Source: JANQPA01 sp964548175 (GTDB lineage: Bacteria; Bacteroidota; Bacteroidia; Chitinophagales; Saprospiraceae). Taken from it: DNA of 64,000 nt. Below, piece by piece: positions 1 to 8,438 of this stretch; within the stretch, counting starts at the first letter, position 1, and each line of letters starts with the position of its first letter. The notes under the pieces are model-generated. The model was not told the DNA's origin. It saw only the letters and a list, made by a program, of their open reading frames with translations, and ran no database searches. The translations under genes were made by a program, and so were the position numbers. The DNA lies in NCBI GenBank assembly GCA_964548175.1, contig CAZJQS010000019.1, positions 14,966-78,965 on the forward strand, given 5' to 3'.

Positions 1-340
1 GTATGAGATCGTAACTTTTTTGTTGTAGCTTTTCTTTCAGGAATTCTTCAAAGTTTTTGCTTTCAAAGCGCGAGATATGGTAGGAATGAGGCGTAAACAG
101 ATTCTTTAACGCCTGCACCGGTTTGATCCGATTATCGACCGGAACAGCAGTTACACACGAGTAATGTTGCAATTCGGGCGCCTGATGGTCGACAGCCACT
201 TCATGCCTGGAGGTATTCATTGCCAGCAGGTCTATATTAGCCCCCTGCAGGGCCAGTGACCGGCTTAGATTCAGGATAGCCAGGGATTCGCCGTCTCTGA
301 CCGGGCAGGGGAACTTTTTACACAATTGCAGTATTTTCAT
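1..340 (-). CDS. Glycosyltransferase family 4-like protein, N-terminal part
   Basis: An open reading frame starts at an ATG at 340 on the minus strand and runs off the left edge, giving about 113 residues. It begins MKILQLCKKFPCPVRDGES, followed by LAILNLSRSLALQGANIDLL. This is the usual opening of GT-B fold (GT4/GT1) sugar transferases: a beta strand, a glycine/serine loop, then a helix that sits over the acceptor site. The donor-binding C-terminal half lies outside the window, so substrate cannot be inferred. It follows the cupin gene by 22 bp on the same strand and is probably co-transcribed with it. The family call rests on the N-terminal pattern only. Confidence 0.7.
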   Translation of the reverse strand, partial: MKILQLCKKFPCPVRDGESLAILNLSRSLALQGANIDLLAMNTSRHEVAVDHQAPELQHYSCVTAVPVDNRIKPVQALKNLFTPHSYHISRFESKNFEEFLKEKLQQKSYDLI

Positions 341-362
341 GGACCTAGTCGATAAGGTGGTT

Positions 363-731
363 TCAATGTTCTTTGATGATTTCCTGTTCGGCTGACCAGG
401 GGGGCGAAACTACGCAATAAAATTCGAGCTGATTCCGGCCGGTGTTTTCGATCCATTGTTCTTCTCCGGCGGGGATGAACACCACCTGTCCCTCTCCTAC
501 TTCCTGTTTTTTCCCTCCAATACTTACCCGGCCTTTACCTTTAACGATGATGTATAATTCTGAACTATTTTCCAAAATATGTGGCAAGGAATGATGGCCA
601 GGATCCAACCTCGCATATGCCAGGCTGTAATTGAGTTCGACCGGGTCATTTTTTGGATGCAGGATCTCCTGAATAACCGTATGGTCGCCAGCGAGGAAAC
701 TGGTGACTGCTGCTTTGTCTTTAATAAACAT
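363..731 (-). CDS. Single-domain cupin protein
   Basis: 122 residues, the size of a single-domain cupin. The first cupin motif is visible in the middle (PGHHSLPHILENSSELYIIVKG-type region, with histidines and a glutamate for a metal site). The second is in RVSIGGKKQEVGEGQVVFIPAG followed by EQWIENTG. Such small cupins bind metals or small ligands, and some are isomerases or dioxygenases; nothing here fixes the substrate. The gene starts 8 bp after the stop of the upstream M1 peptidase gene and is followed closely by the glycosyltransferase, so the three look like one transcription unit. Confidence 0.85.
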   Translation of the reverse strand: MFIKDKAAVTSFLAGDHTVIQEILHPKNDPVELNYSLAYARLDPGHHSLPHILENSSELYIIVKGKGRVSIGGKKQEVGEGQVVFIPAGEEQWIENTGRNQLEFYCVVSPPWSAEQEIIKEH

Positions 732-739
732 TGTTTTAT

Positions 740-2587
740 TTATTCATTCTCCAAAGTATTATTCTCTCTATTCACATCCACCATTCCGATATTCGGGTCG
801 ACGATGACCGATTGAATATCGTAGGCTGGTACATCCAATTGAAAAGTATAGGTCGGATGCGTCCACGGCCAGTCTTCCAACAAGGTCATATCTCCTAGGG
901 GCTTGTGTCCGCGCATGAGGCGTAGTGGGATGTTGAACATTTTAGAGGTACCGTCCTTGAAGTTGACCTGTACGTCGAGCGGCATAGGGAAAACGCCGAC
1001 TTTTTTGAGGATAACGGCTGATTTGTCGTCGCCTATGCTTTCGATGCTGCTCACTCCATAATCGATCATATGGGTGGTGTTGACCATATATTCTTTGTAC
1101 CAGTCGAGTTCCAGGCTCGACTGTTTTTCCATGATGCGAATAAAATCATTGACATTGGGATGTTTAAACTTCCAGGTGTCATAGTATTTAAGCAATCCTT
1201 CGGCTACGTTGTCTTCTCCGATCACGTATTTGAGTTGTTGAAGGAAAATGCTGCCTTTGGTATAGGCGCCTATGCCATAGGCGCTGTTAGTCGTGTAATG
1301 ATCGGAATGGGTAGAAAGCGGTTCTTCATTGCCGGAGAGCTGGAAGCGAGCGAAGCCGAGGAAGGTTCCTATATGTGGATTTTCGCGATATTCCCCCTGC
1401 ATAATGCCTTCTTTGTTCAACCAGTTCATAATTTCTGTGGAAGCATAGCTGGTAAAGCCTTCGTCCATCCAGGGGTAGAGGCTTTCGTTGGTCCCCATGA
1501 GCATTTGGTACCAGGTATGCATCAGTTCGTGTACGGATACGCCAACCAGGCTACGCAGGCTGCGCTCGCCGGTGATGAGGGTTCCCATAGGATATTCCAT
1601 ACCGCCGTCTCCGCCCTGGATGAAAGTATATTGATCGTAGGGATATTCGCCATAGTGCTCTTCGATAAAATCAAAGGCGCGGTCCATGATATCGGGCAAC
1701 AACGGCCAGGTTTCCTTAGTTCGTTCAGTTTCTTTGTAAAAAAAGTGAAGGATGGTCCCGTCGGCTCGTTTCTTTTCAATGTGCTGGTATTCCGGATCGG
1801 CCGCCCACATAAAGTCGTGAACGTTGTAGGCTTTGAAGTGCCAGGTATGTTTATTTCCGCTCTTTGGCGGGATCTTGGTCATATTTTCCTGCGCATAGCC
1901 GTGGCCGATCTCTGCTTTATTTTGGAGGTACCCGGTTCCGCCGATGGTCCAGTCTTGGTGGATGGAAATTTTCACGTCAAAATCACCCCATACGCCGTAA
2001 AATTCACGGCCAACATAGGGGTTGGCATGCCAGCCCTGATAATCGTATTCGGCCATTTTAGGATACCACTGAGCCATGGAATAGTCGATTCCCTCGCTGC
2101 TGTTGCGTCCGGAGCGGCGTATCTGAACAGGCACTTGTGAATTGAATTCCATGACAAATTCAGCGGATTGCCCCGGCAGTATAGGTTCATCCAAAGTAAC
2201 TTCCAGTATGGTTCCCACCACTTCGTACCTGACGTCCTTACCATTGCATTTGAGAGAATTGATTTGGTGATAGCCAATCTCCTCTTCACTCAGCTGGCTG
2301 ATGCGATCGGCCACCCGGCGGTCAGGATCGGCAATCGTTCTGGAACGAACATCCATCATGCTGCCTGGCTGGAAGGCATTGAAATAAAGGTGATAAAAAA
2401 CGCGATCCAGGACGTCAGGGGAATTATTGAAATAGATGAGCCGCTGATGGCCGGTAAAGCGATGAGTTTCCACATCGAAATCGATGTTCATTTCATAAAA
2501 AGCTCTTTGCTGCCAGCGGTCAGGCTGTGCATGCAGTCCAATAGTCAATAACAGACAGAAGGTAACAAATAAAGGTATTCTGTTCAT
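740..2587 (-). CDS. Secreted M1 family metallopeptidase (aminopeptidase N-like)
   Basis: Using the ATG at 2587 gives about 615 residues beginning with a clean signal peptide (MNRIPLFVTFCLLLTIGLHAQ); an upstream ATG at 2650 would add 21 residues that hide it. The N-terminal beta domain is followed by the exopeptidase loop GGMEYPM and the zinc site HELMH (about residue 353), with the third ligand glutamate 18 residues later in PWMDEGFTSY. This is the HExxH-x18-E arrangement of gluzincin M1 enzymes. It probably trims peptides in the periplasm or outside the cell. It heads a likely operon with the cupin and glycosyltransferase. No T9SS sorting domain is evident at the C-terminus. Confidence 0.93.
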   Translation of the reverse strand: MNRIPLFVTFCLLLTIGLHAQPDRWQQRAFYEMNIDFDVETHRFTGHQRLIYFNNSPDVLDRVFYHLYFNAFQPGSMMDVRSRTIADPDRRVADRISQLSEEEIGYHQINSLKCNGKDVRYEVVGTILEVTLDEPILPGQSAEFVMEFNSQVPVQIRRSGRNSSEGIDYSMAQWYPKMAEYDYQGWHANPYVGREFYGVWGDFDVKISIHQDWTIGGTGYLQNKAEIGHGYAQENMTKIPPKSGNKHTWHFKAYNVHDFMWAADPEYQHIEKKRADGTILHFFYKETERTKETWPLLPDIMDRAFDFIEEHYGEYPYDQYTFIQGGDGGMEYPMGTLITGERSLRSLVGVSVHELMHTWYQMLMGTNESLYPWMDEGFTSYASTEIMNWLNKEGIMQGEYRENPHIGTFLGFARFQLSGNEEPLSTHSDHYTTNSAYGIGAYTKGSIFLQQLKYVIGEDNVAEGLLKYYDTWKFKHPNVNDFIRIMEKQSSLELDWYKEYMVNTTHMIDYGVSSIESIGDDKSAVILKKVGVFPMPLDVQVNFKDGTSKMFNIPLRLMRGHKPLGDMTLLEDWPWTHPTYTFQLDVPAYDIQSVIVDPNIGMVDVNRENNTLENE

Positions 2588-2682
2588 AAATCTATTTGAT
2601 TTGATTGATGATGGCTTAGGATAATCATTTTTCTTCAAAGAAACGATCAAAAATAATAAAATTGGCGATGGATACCGTATTA

Positions 2683-2714
2683 TTGGTTTTTACAAATCAA
2701 TTCCTTTAATTTTG
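2683..2714 (+). promoter_or_regulatory. Bacteroidetes-type promoter for the DUF6580 gene
   Basis: TTG at 2683-2685 and TAATTTTG at 2707-2714, with 21 nt between them, fit the Bacteroidetes consensus TTTG, 19-21 nt, TAnnTTTG. The box lies 18 bp before the ATG at 2733, so the leader is very short. Confidence 0.5.
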
Positions 2715-2732
2715 CCTTTAAAAAAACAAGAC

Positions 2733-3299
2733 ATGAGTGAGAAGCTAATTAAGAGAACCGGTATTTTATCGCTTATGATATTATTGGCGGCATTGAGCCG
2801 TTTGCTGCCTCATCCACCAAACTTTACGCCCATTGGGGCGCTGGCTCTGTTTGGTGCTGCTTATTTCCATAGAAAAGAACTGGCTTTTGCTGTTCCTCTT
2901 GTCGCCATGTGGGTAAGTGATCTGATCCTGAACAACGCTATCTATGCCAAGGCGTACCCGGAATTGTACAATGGATTTGTTTTTATCGGTAGTTTATGGG
3001 TTTACCTCGGCATTCTGGTCATCGCGCTGCTGGGTTTGTGGATGCTGAAAAAAGTCAATGTGCCGAATTTACTGGGCGCCAGCTTGATGGCTTCCGTATT
3101 GTTCTTCCTGGTGACCAACTTCGGTTGCTTCCTGGTTGACCCTATGTATCCTAAGCATTTTGCAGGATTGATGAGCGCCTACGCCATGGGAATCCCCTTC
3201 TTCTGGAATACGCTCCTGGGGGATCTGTTCTTTACCGCAGTACTGTTTGGTGGTTTTGAGTTGGTCAAGAGAAGGTTTCCGGTTTTACAGCTCAGCTGA
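2733..3299 (+). CDS. DUF6580 family multi-spanning membrane protein
   Basis: About 188 residues with four to six hydrophobic segments and the N-terminal motif LSRLLPHPPNFTPIGALALF typical of DUF6580 proteins, which have been likened to small-molecule (ECF-type) transport components. The start ATG at 2733 is preferred over the upstream in-frame start at 2712, because 2712 lies inside the predicted promoter box. The gene is divergent from the M1 peptidase and convergent with pgpH, with a hairpin between the latter two. Substrate unknown. Confidence 0.8.
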   Translation: MSEKLIKRTGILSLMILLAALSRLLPHPPNFTPIGALALFGAAYFHRKELAFAVPLVAMWVSDLILNNAIYAKAYPELYNGFVFIGSLWVYLGILVIALLGLWMLKKVNVPNLLGASLMASVLFFLVTNFGCFLVDPMYPKHFAGLMSAYAMGIPFFWNTLLGDLFFTAVLFGGFELVKRRFPVLQLS

Positions 3300-3306
3300 G
3301 CATAAA

Positions 3307-3384
3307 AGGTTGTCCAACCGCCAGGTCCTGGCATGGAAAACGAATAGAGAACAACGTTCTTCTCACCTACCGGTTGGACAACCT
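3307..3384. terminator. Inverted repeat between convergent genes (bidirectional terminator-like)
   Basis: A perfect 14-bp inverted repeat (AGGTTGTCCAACCG at 3307-3320, its complement at 3371-3384) encloses about 50 nt that contain a small inner hairpin. It fills the whole gap between the DUF6580 stop and the pgpH stop, so a bidirectional terminator is likely. The core GGTTGTCCA resembles two other hairpins in this window (46579 and 54863). Confidence 0.6.
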
Positions 3385-3386
3385 AT

Positions 3387-5486
3387 TCAATTAGGTTTCT
3401 CTGCTCTCTCTTTTTCATCAGGATATTCGATCCTAACGTGATGGACGGACTTCATGACGGTTTTGAATACGTTTCTGCATTGTTCCAGTTCTTCAAAGGT
3501 CATTTCTGATTCTTCAAGCTGTCCCTGGGTAATTTTACCGGAAATGATCTTGTTGATCAGTTCTGATAGTTCTTTTTCGGTAGGATTTTTCAAGCTTTTG
3601 CAGGCCGCTTCGATGGAGTCCGCGATCATCAGGATGGTTTCCTCTTTTGTTCGGGGCCGAGGGCCTGGATAACGGAAATCCGATTCATCGACTTCCATAT
3701 CCGGGTGATCCTTGATAAAATTGCGATAGAAATACTCGGTCCGGGTAGTTCCATGGTGAGTCCTGATGAAGTCGATGATCAATCTGGGGAGCCGTGCTTT
3801 TTTCGCCATTTTCTCCCCTTCCGTCACATGGCTGATGATCATTTTGGCGCTCTCCAGGTCGGATATCTCATTATGTGGGTTTTTCCCGCTTTGATTTTCG
3901 ATAAAATATTCGGGATGCAGCATTTTGCCGATATCGTGATACAAGGCTGCTACTTTCACCAACAGGTGGTTGGCGCCGATCTTTCGGGCCGCCGCTTCCG
4001 ACAAGTTGGCCACCTGCAGGGAATGCTGCATAGTACCGGGCGCTTTCAGAGAAAGGTCACGAAGTAAGGGGCGGTTCATATCCGACAACTCCACCAGGGT
4101 AATGGCCGAAGTAAAACCGAAAAAGCGCTCCAGCAATGGCACTAAAGGAATGGCCAATAAAGTCAGGAATACATTCAGGAAAATCCAGGAATAAACAGTC
4201 CAGTCTATTGCAACGATATCTCCTTCCTGTATAAGAGATAATCCGAGGAACGACAAGGCGTACGTCAGAAAAATAAAAAGCATGGAATAGAAAAATCGTG
4301 TCCACTCCCGGGTATCGACATTAGTCAGCAAAACCACGATCCCCGCCAGTATCTGTAGAAAGGTAAATTCATATCCCAGGCTGGATAGAAAGCTGGCGAT
4401 CAGCACCACAACGATATGAGTAAACAAGGCCAACCTGGAATTGAAAAACGTTTTGATCACGATCGGCACTATGCAGAACGGGATGATGTAGGCACTTAAA
4501 ATACTGACGTTCTCCACCAGGTAGACCAGATAGCTGTACAAGGCCAGCCAGAGAAAAATGAAAAGCATTTTGGTGGAGCTCTTGTAAACGTCAAAAGAAT
4601 GAAAGCGCAGGTACAACATAAATACCCCTATGATCAAACTGGTCAGCAGAAAATACCCAAGGAAGATCCATTGCCGCGGCTTGCTCTCCGTAAGTTGCTT
4701 TTCGTATTGTTCTCTCAGAGAAATCAGTTTCTGATAATTTTCTTCATTTATCAGGGCGCCGTTGTTAATGATGATCTCTCCTTTTTGAACTTTGCCGCGC
4801 GTTTTGGGCACGCTGGCTTCCAGGTCGTCCCGCAGCTTAGTAGTCAAAGCGGCATCAAAGACCAGATTCGGCTCGATGAGTTCGTCCAGGATGGGAAGTA
4901 AAAAATCGGGATCCGACAACTTACTGTAGGGCAAGTCATCGCTTAGTTTGTTTTTGACCTGCTCTACGGTCAGGAAATTTTCCAATGTCTGCCGGTGGGT
5001 TTTATTGCCGCTGAGCACATTGATGACAAAATCCTTTCCTTTGTCGGCATGTTCGGGCGCCAGTTGAATAACGCCTTCATCGTAAATGTTTTCCAGGAAG
5101 TTATAACCAAAGTCCAGGTATTTATCCGGCTGGCTTTTCACCTCTTTAAACTGGACTTCTCCGCTGACCGATTCCAGTTGTTGATCAAAAGCCTTAATGA
5201 AGGCCTTTTTCTTTTTCGCCAGCATACTGGTGTCCAGGTTGTAATATGGAGCAAAATCTTTTTCCAGTGCCTCCATATCAGACTGTATGGCGTCTTCTGT
5301 CTTTTTGATGGCAAAATCAAAAGGCGCCTCCAAGTCTTCGTATTGCCAGGTCCTTCCCTTTTCAAACTGGTATTTAAACCTCAGGCTATTCGGGAACAGG
5401 AAACTGATGAATACGATGACGCCCAGCACCATGATGTAGCGAAATACGCTGGGCAAACGTTCAATAGCTGCTTTTATTCCTTTCAT
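3387..5486 (-). CDS. pgpH: 7TM-HD membrane phosphodiesterase (PgpH/YqfF type, probable cyclic di-AMP hydrolase)
   Basis: 699 residues in the family's usual order: one N-terminal membrane helix (about residues 15-35), a large extracytoplasmic 7TMR-HDED region, a block of about seven membrane helices (about 270-470), then a cytoplasmic HD domain with YHDIGKM near residue 517 and downstream HVTEG and RTHHGTT metal ligands. Characterised relatives (Listeria PgpH) cleave c-di-AMP to pApA. The first gene on this strand segment, it begins about 100 bp after the adenosyltransferase stop and ends at a shared hairpin with the DUF6580 gene. The activity is inferred from the family, and no diadenylate cyclase gene is visible in the window. 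Confidence 0.92.
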   Translation of the reverse strand: MKGIKAAIERLPSVFRYIMVLGVIVFISFLFPNSLRFKYQFEKGRTWQYEDLEAPFDFAIKKTEDAIQSDMEALEKDFAPYYNLDTSMLAKKKKAFIKAFDQQLESVSGEVQFKEVKSQPDKYLDFGYNFLENIYDEGVIQLAPEHADKGKDFVINVLSGNKTHRQTLENFLTVEQVKNKLSDDLPYSKLSDPDFLLPILDELIEPNLVFDAALTTKLRDDLEASVPKTRGKVQKGEIIINNGALINEENYQKLISLREQYEKQLTESKPRQWIFLGYFLLTSLIIGVFMLYLRFHSFDVYKSSTKMLFIFLWLALYSYLVYLVENVSILSAYIIPFCIVPIVIKTFFNSRLALFTHIVVVLIASFLSSLGYEFTFLQILAGIVVLLTNVDTREWTRFFYSMLFIFLTYALSFLGLSLIQEGDIVAIDWTVYSWIFLNVFLTLLAIPLVPLLERFFGFTSAITLVELSDMNRPLLRDLSLKAPGTMQHSLQVANLSEAAARKIGANHLLVKVAALYHDIGKMLHPEYFIENQSGKNPHNEISDLESAKMIISHVTEGEKMAKKARLPRLIIDFIRTHHGTTRTEYFYRNFIKDHPDMEVDESDFRYPGPRPRTKEETILMIADSIEAACKSLKNPTEKELSELINKIISGKITQGQLEESEMTFEELEQCRNVFKTVMKSVHHVRIEYPDEKERAEKPN

Positions 5487-5587
5487 ACACCTGCAAAGAT
5501 AACTAATTCATTGCGTGAAGCAACTGATTGGTTGCTGGTTGTTGGATTTTGGTTGACAGGGGGAATGGAGAGGGCCGCTATCCTGTT

Positions 5588-6142
5588 TTATTCTTTTCTT
5601 GGCTTCCAGATCACTTCTGCTGCTCCAAGGTCTTGTGAAAGTTTTCTGGCGAGGATGAAAAAATAATCCGACAAGCGGTTCATGTATTTTAGAATAATTT
5701 CGGCTACTTCCTCTTCATGGCCAAGGGCGACGACCAGGCGCTCGGCTCTGCGACAGACGGTACGAGCGATGTGGCAGAAGGAGACCGTGTTGTGACCACC
5801 TGGAAGAATGAAGTTTTTAAGCGGGGGAAGAGACTCATCCATTTTGTCCATTTCTTTTTCCAGTAAGGAGATATCATCTTCGCGAAGGTCCGGCGCGGGT
5901 AATGCTTTATCCGGGTCGCTGGCCAGGTTAGCGCCTATAGTAAAGAGGCGGTCCTGTATATTTTTTAACATCTCATTTGCTTCCGCATTTTGGACGTTAT
6001 CGCGCAGGAGTCCTACGTAAGCATTCAACTCATCAATGGTCCCATAAGATTCGATGCGCAGATGGTGTTTGGACAGGCGGCGCCCGCCAAACAGGGATGT
6101 TTGGCCACTATCGCCTTCTCTGGTATAAATTTTAAAGCCCAT
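5588..6142 (-). CDS. Cob(I)alamin adenosyltransferase, PduO/MMAB type
   Basis: About 184 residues from the ATG at 6142. The N-terminal KIYTREGDSGQTSLFGG matches the ATP-binding segment of PduO-type adenosyltransferases, and RTVCRRAERLV is the conserved helix near the corrinoid site. The product transfers the adenosyl group of ATP to cob(I)alamin to make adenosylcobalamin, used for instance by methylmalonyl-CoA mutase. An upstream start at 6184 would add 14 unconserved residues. No cobalamin riboswitch was recognised in the 160-bp gap upstream, which instead carries an inverted repeat. Confidence 0.92.
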   Translation of the reverse strand: MGFKIYTREGDSGQTSLFGGRRLSKHHLRIESYGTIDELNAYVGLLRDNVQNAEANEMLKNIQDRLFTIGANLASDPDKALPAPDLREDDISLLEKEMDKMDESLPPLKNFILPGGHNTVSFCHIARTVCRRAERLVVALGHEEEVAEIILKYMNRLSDYFFILARKLSQDLGAAEVIWKPRKE

Positions 6143-6211
6143 TTGGTCTAGATTAGTTTCTTGAAAGATACAATGGTAAGGCAAAAAAAGTTCAAATAGT
6201 CGGACCTGGGC

Positions 6212-6276
6212 TTGTGTAAAAAGTCATCCTGCTCCTCCCGCTATCGGCCGGCAGGAGAAAGTGATTTTTTACACAA
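6212..6276. terminator. Inverted repeat downstream of the ABC ATPase gene
   Basis: TTGTGTAAAAAGTCA (6212-6226) pairs with 6262-6276 over 15 bp with one G-T pair, and an inner CCTGC/GCAGG stem closes further. It lies 27 bp after the ABC ATPase stop on the minus strand and should fold in its transcript. The arm sequence TTGTGTAAAAAGTC recurs at 47901, 48033 and 61234, so this is also a dispersed repeat. Confidence 0.55.
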
Positions 6277-6302
6277 ATTCGCCACGAGTCATCAAGTGTT
6301 TT

Positions 6303-7037
6303 TTACTGATTCACTCGATAATAGTGGCCCGGATCGTCAGATCTGACGACGTTTTCGTTGAGTACATCGCTTTCGACTAGTCCGTCGCGCAGGCGTACAA
6401 TACGATGGGCGTGGGCTGCGATATCGGGTTCGTGAGTGACCAGAATGATGGTATTGCCCTGGTCGTGAATTTTTTCCAGGATTTCCATAATTTCTACTGA
6501 AGTTTTGGTATCGAGGTTACCGGTGGGCTCGTCAGCCAGGATGATGGAAGGGTTATTGACGAGAGCGCGGGCAATGGCTACCCGCTGTCGCTGCCCTCCG
6601 GATAATTCGTTAGGCTTGTGATCCACGCGGTCGCCGAGCCCGACATCGGTCAGGACTTGCCGGGCTCTATCCAGGCGTTTAGATTTACTTTCTCCGGAAT
6701 AAACCTGTGGGAGGGCTACATTTTCGAGGGCAGTTAAGCGAGGTAACAAATTGAAAGTCTGGAAGATAAACCCGATCTCTTTATTTCTTACTTCAGCCAG
6801 TTCGTTATCGGTCATGGTAGCTACATCAATGCCGTTAAGATCATATTCTCCGGAGGTGGGAGTATCCAGGCAGCCAAAGAGGTTCATTAAGGTAGATTTC
6901 CCGGATCCGGAGGGTCCCATAAGTGCGACGTATTCGTTTTTTTTAATATCCATGGTAATGCTCTGCAGGGCGTGCACCTTGGTTGTTCCCATGATATAGG
7001 TTTTTCGCAGTTCTTTTACGCGTATGATAGGATCCAT
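6303..7037 (-). CDS. ABC transporter ATP-binding protein (LolD/MacB type)
   Basis: About 244 residues from the ATG at 7037; a TTG 24 nt upstream would overlap gatC. All nucleotide-binding motifs are present: Walker A GPSGSGKST, Q-loop, signature LSGGQRQRVAIARAL, Walker B ILADEPTGNLD and the H-loop VTHEPD. The TGNLDT sequence and size place it with LolD/MacB/FtsE-like ATPases, which drive lipoprotein release or macrolide/peptide export through a separate MacB-like permease. No permease lies next to it. It follows gatC by 10 bp and is probably co-transcribed with it. Confidence 0.93.
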   Translation of the reverse strand: MDPIIRVKELRKTYIMGTTKVHALQSITMDIKKNEYVALMGPSGSGKSTLMNLFGCLDTPTSGEYDLNGIDVATMTDNELAEVRNKEIGFIFQTFNLLPRLTALENVALPQVYSGESKSKRLDRARQVLTDVGLGDRVDHKPNELSGGQRQRVAIARALVNNPSIILADEPTGNLDTKTSVEIMEILEKIHDQGNTIILVTHEPDIAAHAHRIVRLRDGLVESDVLNENVVRSDDPGHYYRVNQ

Positions 7038-7047
7038 TTGCTGTGGT

Positions 7048-7341
7048 TTACTTGATGTCAATTACTTTAGGTACTTTAAAATGTTCGCCGTCGGAGTCCG
7101 GGGCGTTTTTGAAAGCCTTTTCCCGGCTGATCTGACCATAAAGCTGATCTTTGCGCCAGACATTCCCTTCCTCTAAAACATAGATTAAAGGTTCGACTTC
7201 TTTGGTGTCCAGCTCATTCAATTTATCCACCATATCGAGGATATTGGTCAATTCTTTTTGAAGGCGTTGCTTTTCTTCTTTGGTCAACGCCAGTTTAGCC
7301 AGCTTTTCGAGTCTCGAAATTAGTTGTTCATCTACGGTCAT
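7048..7341 (-). CDS. gatC: Asp-tRNA(Asn)/Glu-tRNA(Gln) amidotransferase subunit C
   Basis: 97 residues, the normal GatC length, with the family pattern ISRLEKLAKLALTKEEKQ, then ILDMVDKLNELDTKEVEPL and a C-terminal region around LREDQ-like FKVPKVI. GatC stabilises the GatA-GatB complex that converts misacylated Glu-tRNA(Gln) or Asp-tRNA(Asn) to the amide form. gatA and gatB are not in this window. It is followed by an ABC ATPase gene on the same strand and is divergent from the deoxynucleoside kinase. Confidence 0.93.
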   Translation of the reverse strand: MTVDEQLISRLEKLAKLALTKEEKQRLQKELTNILDMVDKLNELDTKEVEPLIYVLEEGNVWRKDQLYGQISREKAFKNAPDSDGEHFKVPKVIDIK

Positions 7342-7468
7342 AATAAAAAATTAGAAGTTTAAGGGAGTTTTATCGTCGAAGAGGCCAAAATATTTATTTC
7401 AGCAGAAATTTTACCAAAAATCTGTGGATTTAAATATTTTCGTGCTGATTTTTAATCCTGGACCAGAA

Positions 7469-8128
7469 ATGAATACTATGCCGGAGAACGACAATACACC
7501 CCGCATTAAACATATTGCTATTGCCGGAAATATCGGCGCGGGCAAAACGACTCTTTCGACTAAGCTCAGCAAATACTTCGGTTGGGAGGTACATTATGAA
7601 CCTACCGACCACAACCCCTATCTCATCGATTTTTATGATGATATGCAGCGCTGGTCTTTCAATCTTCAGGTTTACTTTCTTAACAGTCGCTACCAACAAG
7701 TGCTGAGCATCTTAAACGGTAAGAAAACCGTTATCCAGGATCGAACCATTTATGAAGATGCCTATATTTTTGCTCCCAACTTACTCGATATGGGACTGCT
7801 GTCGAAAAGGGACTTTGAGAATTACTTTTCGCTTTTCCAGACCATGTCTTCCCAGATCCGTCCGCCGGATCTGCTGATCTACCTGAGGGCCAGCATTTCC
7901 ACACTGGTTGCCCATATCCACCACCGGGGCAGAGAATACGAGGGGAATATGAGCCTGGACTATCTCCGGCGCCTGAATGAGCGCTATGAAGCCTGGATCA
8001 GCAAATATGAAGAAAGTGACGGTAAATTACTCATCATCAATGCAGATGAGGTCGATTTTGAGAAAAATCCGGAAGATATGGGCGAGATCATCAACAAAGT
8101 CAGCGCCGAACTACATGGCTTATTCTAA
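7469..8128 (+). CDS. Deoxynucleoside kinase (deoxyadenosine/deoxyguanosine kinase-like)
   Basis: About 219 residues from the ATG at 7469; a second ATG lies at 7478, and the longer GTG-started form is unlikely. The P-loop GNIGAGKTT follows IKHIAIA at the N-terminus, then HYEPTDHNPYL, the ERS-equivalent QDRTIYEDAYIF, and the lid-region RGREYEG. These features identify the dNK/dGK family that phosphorylates salvaged deoxynucleosides. The gene's stop overlaps by 4 bp the stop of a small membrane-protein gene on the other strand. Confidence 0.9.
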   Translation: MNTMPENDNTPRIKHIAIAGNIGAGKTTLSTKLSKYFGWEVHYEPTDHNPYLIDFYDDMQRWSFNLQVYFLNSRYQQVLSILNGKKTVIQDRTIYEDAYIFAPNLLDMGLLSKRDFENYFSLFQTMSSQIRPPDLLIYLRASISTLVAHIHHRGREYEGNMSLDYLRRLNERYEAWISKYEESDGKLLIINADEVDFEKNPEDMGEIINKVSAELHGLF

Positions 8129-8307
8129 GGTTTGACCACTTCTTCTTTGTCGTTTTTCCAGTAAGCTTTTATCGATTCCGGTATTTCCTGTTTTCCCAGA
8201 ATTAAAATGGCGAACAACAACAAAAAGTGTACGATTATCGTAATGGCTACAGCTCTCGTTTTATTCCACCGGGAAGCCCGCCGCGATTTGGATTGATATG
8301 GCATCAT
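8125..8307 (-). CDS. Small single-span membrane protein, function unknown
   Basis: 60 residues with a basic N-terminus (SKSRRASRWNKTR), one hydrophobic helix (AVAITIIVHFLLLFAILILG) and a charged C-terminal tail. The layout suggests an inner-membrane protein with its N-terminus in the cytoplasm. The helix resembles the anchor of TonB/TolR-like proteins, but there is no periplasmic domain. It sits convergent with and overlapping the kinase gene by 4 bp and divergent from yggS. I do not recognise a family; the clear membrane topology makes it more than a chance reading frame. Confidence 0.55.
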   Translation of the reverse strand: MMPYQSKSRRASRWNKTRAVAITIIVHFLLLFAILILGKQEIPESIKAYWKNDKEEVVKP

Positions 8308-8438
8308 TGTAGAAAGGGTGTTTTGGTTGGCTGTTTAAACGTTTGTGGTGAGGGTTGTATTTTAAAGAAGCTGTTAAAAATCATACTGTTGAACAAAAGA
8401 GCAGTTTAGGCATTTTGTTCATGAAAATTTATTTAACC

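Noticed and set aside
1070..2140. A 356-codon plus-strand reading frame opposite the M1 peptidase gene
   Set aside because: The opposite strand encodes a peptidase with a signal peptide and complete HExxH-x18-E site. The plus-strand product has no domain or start context and is a shadow of codon bias.
5487..6142. Cobalamin riboswitch upstream of the adenosyltransferase
   Set aside because: No B12-box-like sequence or long structured leader is visible; the upstream gap contains a terminator-like inverted repeat instead.
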